From: Paenibacillus humicola
GTDB taxonomy: Bacteria > Bacillota > Bacilli > Paenibacillales > Paenibacillaceae
NCBI RefSeq assembly: GCF_028826105.1
Contig: NZ_JAQGPL010000001.1
Coordinates: 4,118,501 to 4,182,500, forward strand
Reading direction: 5' to 3'
DNA length: 64,000 nt
Shown here piece by piece: positions 37,555-45,930 of this stretch; position 1 is the first letter of the stretch; each line of letters begins with the position of its first letter. The notes below the pieces were generated by a model that saw nothing but the letters and a program-made list of their open reading frames with translations, was not told the DNA's origin and did not search any database. A program made the position numbers and the translations under genes.

Positions 37555-37851
37555 ATGGTTACCGCGCTGCACTGGGTGCTGCTCATTCTGATCTGCCTGC
37601 TTTCGGTCGGGTCGGTCTATTTCAGCTTCAAATCCCGCCGGTTGTCCGACGCGCGCCTGCGCGGCCTGAACGCCGCCCGGATGAACATCTGCATGGGCTT
37701 CATGCTCGTGCTCATCGCCCTCTTCTTCATGCTCGCGTACAGCGGTTCGACGCTGAAGGTCATCGTCGGCGCGCTGTTTATCGTGCTCGGGCTGTTCAAC
37801 CTGTTTGCGGGGCTGCGCAATCACAGCGTTTACCGCTCGATGAAAATGTAG
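37555..37851 (+). CDS. ytpI: YtpI-family membrane protein
   Basis: This 98-residue protein has three transmembrane helices (about 5-24, 44-64, 68-87), with the RMNICMGFMLVLIALFFMLA segment typical of YtpI. Function is unknown. It sits between ytrI and ytoI, as in Bacillus. AAAGGAG lies 14 bases before the ATG, rather far; no better start is in frame. Confidence 0.8.
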   Translation: MVTALHWVLLILICLLSVGSVYFSFKSRRLSDARLRGLNAARMNICMGFMLVLIALFFMLAYSGSTLKVIVGALFIVLGLFNLFAGLRNHSVYRSMKM

Positions 37852-37894
37852 CGCCCGCCCGGTGGCTCGCCGTCCGGCCGTCGCGGGTTTCGCC

Positions 37895-39241
37895 CTAAAA
37901 CGGGTCGATCAGCTGAACGGTCAGCATCGCCTTGGCGGCCAGACCGCTGGCATCGGCCAGCTCGACTTCGAGCTTCGCGCTTCTGCGGCTCATTTCCAAC
38001 AGCTTCGGTACGACCGACATTTCGCTTTCCAGCTGCAGCGGCCTTACGAAATAGGTCGTCAGGCTTTCGATCACGTGGTCCCGCTTGCCGAGCTCGCGGA
38101 TCAGCCCTCTCGCCGCCTGCGTCATCAGCGTCACCATGACGCCTTCGGAAATCGTGCCGAGCGTGCCGGACATCTGCGGCGTGATTTTCCCCCGGTATAT
38201 CCAGGCCGCGCCCTCCGTATCCTGCCTTTTCCCGAAGCCGGCGGCAATCAAATCCTCGAACGTTTCGCCCGACTCCTGCCGCTTGCCGGCGTAGCGGAGC
38301 GCTTCGAGCACTTCGCCCCGGCTGATCGCCGCGAGCAGCTTGCGGTTCTTGTCGACGATCGGCAGCAGGTCGATGCCTTCGGCCGCCATCGTATGCGCCG
38401 CCGACGCGATCGGAATATTCGGGGCCGCCGTAATCGGCCGGCGCGTCATCAGCCGCTCCACCGGCTGCCCGTCCGGCTCGCCGTCCGCGTCTTTGGCGGT
38501 CATCATGCCGACGACCCGTCCGCGCTCGTCAAGCACCGGAAAGCGGGTGCCGCCCGTACGCATCGAAAGCTTGCGGAAATCGGCGGCCGTCTCGCCGAGG
38601 CGCATCGTCTCCACCGGTCTGCTGTACGTCACGATATCCTCGACCAGCATAATTTTCTGCTTGATCAGCCGGTCGAACATCGCCCGGTTGATCATCGTCG
38701 CAACCGTAAACGTATCGTGCCGGGACGAGATTATCGGCAGGCCGCGCTCGTCCGCCAGCCGCTTCACGTCGGCGCTCGTGCCGAAGCCACCCGTAATGAG
38801 CACCCCCGCCCCCTGCTCGAGCGCGCACCGGTGGGCCCCTTCGCGGTTGCCGACGATCAGCAGGCTGCCCGCATCGATGTAGCGCACCATCGCGTCCAGC
38901 TCCATCGCGCCGATGACGAATTTATGCAGCGTTTTGCCCAGCCCGTCCGCGCCGCCGAACAGCTCGCCTTCGACGATGTCGGTCACCTCCGCGAACGTCA
39001 GCCGGTCCAGCTGCTCGCGCTGCTTGCGCTCGATCCGGACCGTCCCGATCCGTTCCTTCGTGCTGACGAGGCCGAGCGCCTCCGCCTCCTTGATCGCTTT
39101 GTACGCCGTTCCCTCGCTCACGCCGAGCTCGTCCGCCATCGTCCGTACCGACAGCTTCGTTCCGATTTTCAGCTGGGCGATGTATTGCATGAGCCGCTCG
39201 TGCTTCGTCAGCGCCGCCGTTTCATGATCATCTGCGTTCAA
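37895..39241 (-). CDS. ytoI: CBS/DRTGG-domain regulator, YtoI family
   Basis: This 448-residue multi-domain protein has an N-terminal winged helix-turn-helix (GTKLSVRTMADELGVSEGTA and following), a DRTGG domain (about 90-190), two CBS motifs (about 195-310; TRFPVLDERGRVVGMMTAKD and DLLPIVDKNRKLLAAISR) and a C-terminal hot-dog-like domain (about 330-445). CBS pairs usually bind adenine nucleotides, so it probably couples energy state to transcription; targets are unknown. I used the TTG at 39241, 7 bases from AAGGGGG; the ATG thirteen codons upstream has no site. Confidence 0.85.
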   Translation of the reverse strand: MNADDHETAALTKHERLMQYIAQLKIGTKLSVRTMADELGVSEGTAYKAIKEAEALGLVSTKERIGTVRIERKQREQLDRLTFAEVTDIVEGELFGGADGLGKTLHKFVIGAMELDAMVRYIDAGSLLIVGNREGAHRCALEQGAGVLITGGFGTSADVKRLADERGLPIISSRHDTFTVATMINRAMFDRLIKQKIMLVEDIVTYSRPVETMRLGETAADFRKLSMRTGGTRFPVLDERGRVVGMMTAKDADGEPDGQPVERLMTRRPITAAPNIPIASAAHTMAAEGIDLLPIVDKNRKLLAAISRGEVLEALRYAGKRQESGETFEDLIAAGFGKRQDTEGAAWIYRGKITPQMSGTLGTISEGVMVTLMTQAARGLIRELGKRDHVIESLTTYFVRPLQLESEMSVVPKLLEMSRRSAKLEVELADASGLAAKAMLTVQLIDPF

Positions 39242-39387
39242 AGCGCGTCCCCCTTTTTTACATGGTTTCGTGATTTTCATTTTAGCAGAAAGATTGTAAA
39301 GTAGAATAGAAGGTCTGACCGCGTGGGAAGATCGGCGCTAAGAAGGGTTCGTTTTACAATTGCGACGATTGAAGGAGCTAGGCCAAG

Positions 39388-40743
39388 ATGACCGCCGAAC
39401 TGATCGCAAAGCTTCAAATCCTGTTTGTGTTCTCGATACCGGAATCCGCGCTCGTGCTTTGGTTCAGCTGCGCGTGGCTCGGGTTAAAGCCGGACCGTTT
39501 TCTGCCCCGCCTGCTTGTTTATGCGGTGCTGTTTTCCGTTTACGTCGACGGGATGCTGTTCGTTCTCCCGAATTGGCTATATTTCGTCAACTCGATTGCC
39601 GGGAACTTCATTCTGATCGGGATCATTTTCCCCATGTACAAGCTCAAAAAAAGTTTTCTGCTGCTGTCGCTCGCCTATTTCGTCGCCCTGACGCTGGAAA
39701 GCACGGTTTCGTTATGCGCGCTCTTCTTCGGCGGATACGACAGCATGATGGCAGGCTCGGTTTGGGATAAAATCGCCGCATGCTGGCCGCCGCTCGCGCT
39801 GCTCGCCCTCGTCACGGCTTATATGCAAAAGAGCGGGAAGACGCCGGCCAAACGGGCGTTCGACTTTTTGCTCCATATTCGCTCGCGCTCGTATTTTGCC
39901 TTGATGATGCTGTTTTTCATCCAATTTTGCCTGCTGGCCATCCTGTTCAGTTACTTGTTTACGCAGCCGGAAAATAGCTCGTCTTATCAAATTTTTATCT
40001 ATTTGTCGATCTATTTTACGATCATTATCGCCATCTACGTCTTTTACTTAATCGCGCGCACGCGCAAAGAAGCGGTGCAAGCGGCGCAGGAGACGTACAT
40101 CGGCGATATGCTGCGCATGTTTGCATCCATCCGCGGACAGCGCCACGATTTCATCAATCACGTTCAGGTCATGTACTCCCTGCTCGGGCTCGGCAAGTAC
40201 GACCAGCTGCGCAGCTATATGGAGCAGGTTGTCCAGGAAATCAAAACGGTAAGCGAATCGATGGACAATATGCCGTCGCCGGCGCTTGCCGCCTTGTTCC
40301 AGGCCAAAACGGCCGCGGCCGAACAGAGCGGCATCCGGTTCCAGTACGAAATTTCCGATACGGCGCATACGTTCGGCGCCGTGACCGATATCGATTTGGT
40401 CCGCATGATCGGCAATCTGATCGACAATGCGTTCGACGAAGTGATGACGATCGCCGATCCGGCCGAGCGCGAAGTCACGATGGAGCTGTTCACCGATCAC
40501 TCCCTGCTTCACATCGTCGTCGCCAACCGCGGGCGGACGCTGACCGAGGACGAGCTGGAAAACATTTGGAAGCCCGGGTATACGACCAAATCGGGCGAGC
40601 ATTCCGGCCTCGGGCTCGCCAATATCCGCGAGCGAGCCCTGCATTACGGCGGCACCGTCTCGGCCGAATCGGACCCGGAGCGCGGCGTCGTGTTTACCGT
40701 CAAGCTGCCCGTACGTCCCGAAATCCATGACAAGCCCGCTTGA
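39388..40743 (+). CDS. Sensor histidine kinase, Spo0B/AgrC-like GHKL type, orphan
   Basis: This 451-residue kinase has an N-terminal half with six or seven transmembrane helices (residues 8-220), a dimerisation segment with the box RGQRHDFINHVQVMYSLLGL (His253 is the likely phosphorylation site) as in Spo0B-like kinases, and a HATPase domain with NLIDNAFDEV and GLGLANIRERA. Kinases of this type usually sense peptides and are encoded with a LytTR or other response regulator, but none is next to it. ATG with AAGGAG upstream. A strong terminator follows, so it is monocistronic. Confidence 0.85.
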   Translation: MTAELIAKLQILFVFSIPESALVLWFSCAWLGLKPDRFLPRLLVYAVLFSVYVDGMLFVLPNWLYFVNSIAGNFILIGIIFPMYKLKKSFLLLSLAYFVALTLESTVSLCALFFGGYDSMMAGSVWDKIAACWPPLALLALVTAYMQKSGKTPAKRAFDFLLHIRSRSYFALMMLFFIQFCLLAILFSYLFTQPENSSSYQIFIYLSIYFTIIIAIYVFYLIARTRKEAVQAAQETYIGDMLRMFASIRGQRHDFINHVQVMYSLLGLGKYDQLRSYMEQVVQEIKTVSESMDNMPSPALAALFQAKTAAAEQSGIRFQYEISDTAHTFGAVTDIDLVRMIGNLIDNAFDEVMTIADPAEREVTMELFTDHSLLHIVVANRGRTLTEDELENIWKPGYTTKSGEHSGLGLANIRERALHYGGTVSAESDPERGVVFTVKLPVRPEIHDKPA

Positions 40744-40767
40744 CGAGAGGCTGTCGGACCCATGATG

Positions 40768-40818
40768 AAAGGCGCCCCGCTTCCGGCCGTCACGGCCTGG
40801 TGCAAGGCGCCTTTTTCA
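40768..40818. terminator. Bidirectional terminator between the kinase gene and the sugar island
   Basis: The stem AAAGGCGCC/GGCGCCTTT (40768-40776 with 40806-40814), with an inner GGCC/GGCC pair, ends in TTTTT on the plus strand. It separates the histidine kinase from the convergent 22-kb catabolic operon. Confidence 0.8.
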
Positions 40819-40844
40819 CGCGTTCGTCCTCGGTGCGATTATCC

Positions 40845-42338
40845 TTATAAGCGGTCGTTGTCATAAGCTGTCAGCGGCTCCAGCAAAGCCAGGAAGCCGC
40901 GCTCGTACAGGCGGGCGTACCGGCTGTGCCGGGCGGGATCCGGCACGATGCGCCTGACGCCCGGACGCGGTACCGCATGGCAGGCTTCGCGCAGCGAGCC
41001 GAAGACGCCGGCTCCGGCGCCGGCGGCCAGCGCCGCCCCAAGCAGGGCCGCCTCGGCCGTATCGGGTACGGTCAGCGTAATACCCGACACGTCGGCTTTG
41101 ATCTGCAGCCAGACGCGGTTGCGGGTACCGCCGCCGACGACGCTCAGCCCTTCGATCGGCCTGCCCGCAACCCCCTGCGCGCTCCGCCGCATCAGCTCCA
41201 GCTGAAAAGCGTTCCCTTCCAGCACCGCTCTCAGCAGTTCGCCTTTGCCGTGCTTTCCCGTCAGCCCGACGAACGCCGCTTTGGCCGACGGCTGGAGCCG
41301 CGGGGCGTCGCTGCCCGACAAGTAAGGAAAATAAAGGATGCCGGTCGGTCCGGGCTCGGTCGCTTCGAGCAGCTCCATCAACCCCTCGTAACTCAGGCTG
41401 CCGTCTCCGATCGTTTCGCGCAGCCATTCGACGGAGCCGCCGGACGAGGAGTGCCCGCCCATCCAGAACATCCGGTCCGACGCCGGATGGAGCCCGAACG
41501 ACAAGCCGGATTCGTAATCCGCCGTCTCCAGCCGGCGCCGCGGAAAGGTGCCGGCCAGCGTCTCCGCGGTTCCCATCGAGTTATACGCTTCCCCTTCCAC
41601 GAGCATGCAGGCGAGCGAAGCGCATATGTGATCGTGGCCGCCGAGGCAGACGACGGTATCCGCGTTCAGACCGAGCGTTTCCGTGCCGGCCGCCGCAGCG
41701 GTCCCGACAACGGCTCCCGCGGGCACCACGTCCGGAAACAGCTCCGGCGCAAGGCCGAAATGCCGGATCAGCGGCACATTCCAGCCGCGGCTGTCGATCC
41801 GGTACACGAACGTGCGGGCGGCCAGCGTTTCGTCCTCGGCGACCCGGCCGGTCAGACGATAGGCGATATAGGCGGACACGGACAGCCATACGGCGCCGCG
41901 AAAGGCATGCGACTCCCGCTCGCGAAGCCAGAGCAGCTTAGGCAGCCCGAATTTAAACGAAGCGTGCAGTCCGGTTTGGCAAAAATGCTCGCGCGCGTCG
42001 ATTTCGTCCCGCACCGCTTCCGCATGCGGGGCCGAGCAAGTCTCGAACCACGGCATAATCGGCGACCGCGCTTCGCCGCTAACGGGATCGAGCAGAAGCC
42101 CGCTTTCGGCCATGCTCGTCACCCCGACGGCCCGGACCGACGGGCTGCCGGCGGCCGCGGTGACGTCGCGGATTAACGCGGCCGCCGTTTCCCACAGCCG
42201 CTGCGGGTCGTAAACGACCGTCCCCTCCGGTCCGTTCGTCTTCGCATTCGGCCGCTGGGCCTGCGATACGGCGGTGCCGTCCTCGCGGAAAAGCCCCGCC
42301 TTAATATTCGTCGTGCCGATATCGATGGCAAGCAGCAT
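40845..42338 (-). CDS. FGGY-family carbohydrate kinase (last gene of the catabolic operon)
   Basis: This 497-residue FGGY kinase phosphorylates an unknown sugar or polyol. It has the N-terminal phosphate loop AIDIGTTNIKAGLF, GVTSMAESGLLLD, the GGHDHICAS motif with catalytic Asp, GTAETLAGT and the C-terminal adenosine motif SVVGGGTRNRVWLQIKADV. The GGHDH motif and the xylulokinase-like layout do not identify the substrate. Start codons ATG at 42338 and 42350 are both possible; the SD-like AAAGG fits the former. It follows the FAD oxidoreductase by 77 bases and may act on that enzyme's product. Confidence 0.85.
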   Translation of the reverse strand: MLLAIDIGTTNIKAGLFREDGTAVSQAQRPNAKTNGPEGTVVYDPQRLWETAAALIRDVTAAAGSPSVRAVGVTSMAESGLLLDPVSGEARSPIMPWFETCSAPHAEAVRDEIDAREHFCQTGLHASFKFGLPKLLWLRERESHAFRGAVWLSVSAYIAYRLTGRVAEDETLAARTFVYRIDSRGWNVPLIRHFGLAPELFPDVVPAGAVVGTAAAAGTETLGLNADTVVCLGGHDHICASLACMLVEGEAYNSMGTAETLAGTFPRRRLETADYESGLSFGLHPASDRMFWMGGHSSSGGSVEWLRETIGDGSLSYEGLMELLEATEPGPTGILYFPYLSGSDAPRLQPSAKAAFVGLTGKHGKGELLRAVLEGNAFQLELMRRSAQGVAGRPIEGLSVVGGGTRNRVWLQIKADVSGITLTVPDTAEAALLGAALAAGAGAGVFGSLREACHAVPRPGVRRIVPDPARHSRYARLYERGFLALLEPLTAYDNDRL

Positions 42339-42415
42339 GACGGTATTCATCCTTTCTTTCGCCGGTAACCGGATTTGCGAGAATGCTTCGCCCGATCCGG
42401 CGGCCGGCTTTCGAT

Positions 42416-45400
42416 TTAATCCGTTCCTTCCACCTGCCGCAAAAGCGATTCGCTGTTCGTCTCCAGGTCGAGACGGATGTCCAAAGGCCGGGGCTGCAGT
42501 TCCGGCCCGGCGGATGCCAGCCATTCACGCCACGCAGCCGGGTCTTTGCCGAAGGGCATGCCGCTCAGCCGCCGGAGCGTCAGGAGCGCCTGCCTGGCAA
42601 GCAGCGAACGCGCGTCGGCCAAATAGCCGATCAGTGTTTCGAAGCCTTCCGGACGGCCGCAGGCGGCCATCGCCCGGCCGATGGCAAGCTCGAGCATCGC
42701 CCGCCGCTCCAGGAAATAATCCTGCTGGTACCCCTGCCCCGACTGCTGCCCGTTCAAGTATGGAATCCGGTGAAGGCGTTCCAGCGCCGGCACCGCATCC
42801 GGGTCTCCTAGCCGTTCCGCGCCTTGGCAAACCGCGTCGATATAATAATAAATGCCTTTCCAGGTATCTTTAAAATCGTCTTCGTCCGGCTTGAGCAGCC
42901 CGGCGACGCGTTCCCAGACGGGAATGCTCCGCCGGTCCTTCGTCTGCGCGAGCGAGTACAGCAGGTATGCCGCGTCGGGCATCGCGCCGTGATCGGGAGG
43001 CAGCTGCACATACATAATCTCCGCCGAGCGCGACGGAAGCTCCGTCCCGCTCAGCTCCGACAAAATCGCCTCGATCAAAACCGGCGCTCCCGCATTCGAG
43101 CCGAACATGGCGAGCGCCTGCGCCAGGCGGATTCGGCGCAGGCCGTCCGCACGCCCAAGCGCCCGTTCCAGAAACGGCACGATGCGCGGGCCGACCGAGC
43201 AAATTTCGGCAAACGGAATCGGCCCTTCGTAAACTTCGTTCATCCGCATGTTGGAATACTCATATAACGGCTTGTCGGCTTCGATCGATTCGACGAGCCG
43301 CTCCAAATCGCCGTCGCGGTATCGAATCGGCCGCAGCGTCCGCTCGGCCGTTCGTTCCGCGAGCAGCCCTTCGGCTGCGAGCCGGCGCTGCAGCCGCTTC
43401 AGGTCGACGGCGCGCAGCGGCATACCGGTGCAGACCGCCTGCACGGCGGCCAATGCGGCCGCCGCGCCCAGATTTTCCAGGTCCGCCTGCATACGGATCG
43501 CCGGCAGTGCATCGTGCGTCGCCGAAACGGCTTTGCCCGCGACGAGCATCCCGTCCAGCCCTTGCGGAAGCAGCATCCGGTACGGGATCTCGATTTCGAG
43601 GTTCGGCGGAATGAGGCCGATATTGACCCAGTCTGCGCCACTGACGCCCTTGACGTCGTGATTGCTGAAATGGACGTTGATGACGTCCGGCCATTTGCGG
43701 TGGAGCAGCTGGTCGGTCAGCTTCATCACGACGTCGCCTTTGATATGGCGGCTTTCGCGGGTCGCCACATAGATGCCATGGTCGTGCGTATTCGTCCCGC
43801 GCCTGCGGCCGGCCAGGATGGCGCGCGTGTAATCGAGCGCATTCGAAACGTCAACCATGCTCGTAAAATTGTTCTGGATTTTATCCGGAGACGTGTACTG
43901 CGCAAGCGAATACCACATTACGGTATGGTCCTTCTCCGAGCCGTAGACGAAATCCGCTCCGGCGAACGCCGCCAGATCGCCGTCGCCGGTCGCATCGACG
44001 ACCGCCTCGGCCAGTACCGCCTTCGGCCCCCAGCAGGTGGCGACGACCGCGCCTTTCGCACGGCTGCCCTGCATGACGACGCCGAAGGTAACCGCGTTCA
44101 GGATCAGCTCGACGCCGCCGTTTACCGCCTTTTCGAGCAGGACGTGCATTTTCGCCTCGATGCTCCATTTGTGCCCCTTGTAACGCAGCTCCCGCTGCAG
44201 CGCCAGCACCGCTTCCTGTATGCGGGCTGCGAAGCCGGCCTTGCGTCCGAACCAGTAGCTGTCGACGCCGCCGAATGTGCCCGTTCCGCCGAGACCCGGA
44301 TTCAGGTCGACAAGAGCGGTGCGGACCCCTTCGCCCGCGGCCGTGTACGATGCGCAAGCGCCGCTGGATCCGCCGCCCGCGACCAGCACGCCGACGGAAG
44401 CCAGCACCGGAACCGCCGATGCCGGAACCTCGGCAAGCGGACCGGTCTCTTCGCTACCCGGCGAAGGGATGCGGATCACCGCTTGGTCGTCGTGAGAGGC
44501 GGCATCGGCTCCGGCCGGGCAGACCGTATCAAAGCTTTTCCCCGGCTTTGCTCGAGGGCTTTCGGCGGTTTCGGCGCGCAGCAGACGGTCTCCGGCAGCC
44601 GCTCCTTTTTCCGGCGGCTGCGGTCCGTCTGCGGCGCTCAACCCTTCCAGCCTCGACGCTTCCGCCAGCAGCCTGCCGACATGCTCGCCTGCCGCCGCGG
44701 CGCCGACCGGACCTTGCGGAGCGGCCCAGCCCAGACGGTAAAAAGCTTTGTTCAGCGAATACACGCCCGGTACGTCGGCGGCCGCCGGCTCCGGCAGCGG
44801 CGGGATCCGGTCCGTGCGCGGTCCGCTAAGCGGATAAGGCCCTGCCAGCTCGTGCGAGGATGAGGCAAGCACCGCTTTGCGAAACGCCGGCTCCCGCTGC
44901 AGCAGATGGACGGCGAGCCTCATGCCGCGGCGGCGAGCCTCGATTTCGCGGTCCCGGCTTGCTTCGAGGCTGTTGGCGCCCGGCAGCTCCAGCGCATACT
45001 CGGCATACAGGTGACCGCCGCCTCTGTACCCCTGCCGCAGCCGGACTTCGTCATTCAAAACGCCGATGTCCGCCGGAACGCCAAACCTCCGGTATCCGCC
45101 CGACACCGCCGCGCCTTCGCCCGGTAAGCCCGCTTCCGGGTCGGCATCGACGAACTCCAGCGTCCGCGCGTATACGGCGGTACTTCCCGGCGCGAAGCGG
45201 GAAACGTCCTCGCCGCACAGCGTGCACGCGATTGACGTTTCAGTCGCGTCGACGATGAGCCGGGCGTCGATCAGCTGCCTCCCGGATTTGTTGGCGATCA
45301 CGACGCCGGCGGCTTTCCCCTCGCGGAGCACAATGGAAACCGGGAGAGAAGCGTACAGAAAGCGGACGCCGGCCGATTCGAGCCGGTCTTCCAAACCGCG

Positions 45401-45736
45401 CTTCAACAGGTCGGGGTACAGCGCGATATATTCGCCGGTGAAACGGCCGCTGCCGGCAGCGAAAGCGCTTAGCCCTTCACCGGCGGCTCGCTGCTCGTTA
45501 ATAAGATGCGCGATCAGGTCCGGCAGCGGCTGCGTCTCCTCCGCCGCGTCCAGCCAGGGGCGAAGCGTCGCCGTCAGCTCGCGGCCCATATACGTCCGCG
45601 GCTCGACCAGCCAGACGCGCTTTCCCCCTTTCGCCAGTTCCAGTGCGCACGCGATGCCGGCAAGCGACCCGCCGAGCACGGCGGCATCGGCTTCGCCGAG
45701 CACCGGAATGTTCGCTTTGCCGATCTGAAGATTCAT
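42416..45736 (-). CDS. Giant FAD-dependent oxidoreductase: two FAD-binding halves plus HEAT-like repeats
   Basis: This 1106-residue protein contains two FAD_oxidored-type Rossmann units. The first dinucleotide loop is VLGGSLAGIACALELA (20-35), with DATETSIA at 163-170; the second is VAGGGSSGACASYTAAGEGV (452-471), with LGGTGTFGG (482-490) and DATGDGDLAAF later. A low-complexity linker (about 368-440) joins them. The second half runs to YRMLLPQGLDGMLVAGKAVS. The last 280 residues are helical pairs (RIRLAQALAMFGSNAGAPVL) resembling HEAT/PBS-lyase repeats. Single FAD_oxidored proteins are common in polysaccharide-use loci; this duplication is unusual. No signal peptide, so cytosolic. GGGGAGG lies 9 bases before the ATG. 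Confidence 0.8.
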   Translation of the reverse strand: MNLQIGKANIPVLGEADAAVLGGSLAGIACALELAKGGKRVWLVEPRTYMGRELTATLRPWLDAAEETQPLPDLIAHLINEQRAAGEGLSAFAAGSGRFTGEYIALYPDLLKRGLEDRLESAGVRFLYASLPVSIVLREGKAAGVVIANKSGRQLIDARLIVDATETSIACTLCGEDVSRFAPGSTAVYARTLEFVDADPEAGLPGEGAAVSGGYRRFGVPADIGVLNDEVRLRQGYRGGGHLYAEYALELPGANSLEASRDREIEARRRGMRLAVHLLQREPAFRKAVLASSSHELAGPYPLSGPRTDRIPPLPEPAAADVPGVYSLNKAFYRLGWAAPQGPVGAAAAGEHVGRLLAEASRLEGLSAADGPQPPEKGAAAGDRLLRAETAESPRAKPGKSFDTVCPAGADAASHDDQAVIRIPSPGSEETGPLAEVPASAVPVLASVGVLVAGGGSSGACASYTAAGEGVRTALVDLNPGLGGTGTFGGVDSYWFGRKAGFAARIQEAVLALQRELRYKGHKWSIEAKMHVLLEKAVNGGVELILNAVTFGVVMQGSRAKGAVVATCWGPKAVLAEAVVDATGDGDLAAFAGADFVYGSEKDHTVMWYSLAQYTSPDKIQNNFTSMVDVSNALDYTRAILAGRRRGTNTHDHGIYVATRESRHIKGDVVMKLTDQLLHRKWPDVINVHFSNHDVKGVSGADWVNIGLIPPNLEIEIPYRMLLPQGLDGMLVAGKAVSATHDALPAIRMQADLENLGAAAALAAVQAVCTGMPLRAVDLKRLQRRLAAEGLLAERTAERTLRPIRYRDGDLERLVESIEADKPLYEYSNMRMNEVYEGPIPFAEICSVGPRIVPFLERALGRADGLRRIRLAQALAMFGSNAGAPVLIEAILSELSGTELPSRSAEIMYVQLPPDHGAMPDAAYLLYSLAQTKDRRSIPVWERVAGLLKPDEDDFKDTWKGIYYYIDAVCQGAERLGDPDAVPALERLHRIPYLNGQQSGQGYQQDYFLERRAMLELAIGRAMAACGRPEGFETLIGYLADARSLLARQALLTLRRLSGMPFGKDPAAWREWLASAGPELQPRPLDIRLDLETNSESLLRQVEGTD

Positions 45737-45871
45737 GCCATCATTCCTCCCCATTCCTTGCGGCGGACATTCGTCCGGTCAAGCGCGGACCTGCCGCTCC
45801 GGCCGACCGGCCAATCACGTCTTTTACCGCAGCTTTCGGGATTCGTCCGTTCCGTTCCCCGGCCGCGCGAA

Positions 45872-45899
45872 CAGAACGGGCGGCACGCCGCCCGTTCTG
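45872..45899 (-). other. Very stable intercistronic hairpin
   Basis: A 13-bp perfect stem (45872-45884 with 45887-45899) with only two loop bases lies between the alpha-galactosidase and FAD-oxidoreductase genes. There is no T-run on either strand; mRNA processing or stabilisation is more likely than termination. Confidence 0.5.
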
Positions 45900-45930
45900 C
45901 GCGAATCCGAACGGCACGGCGGCCTTTCGT

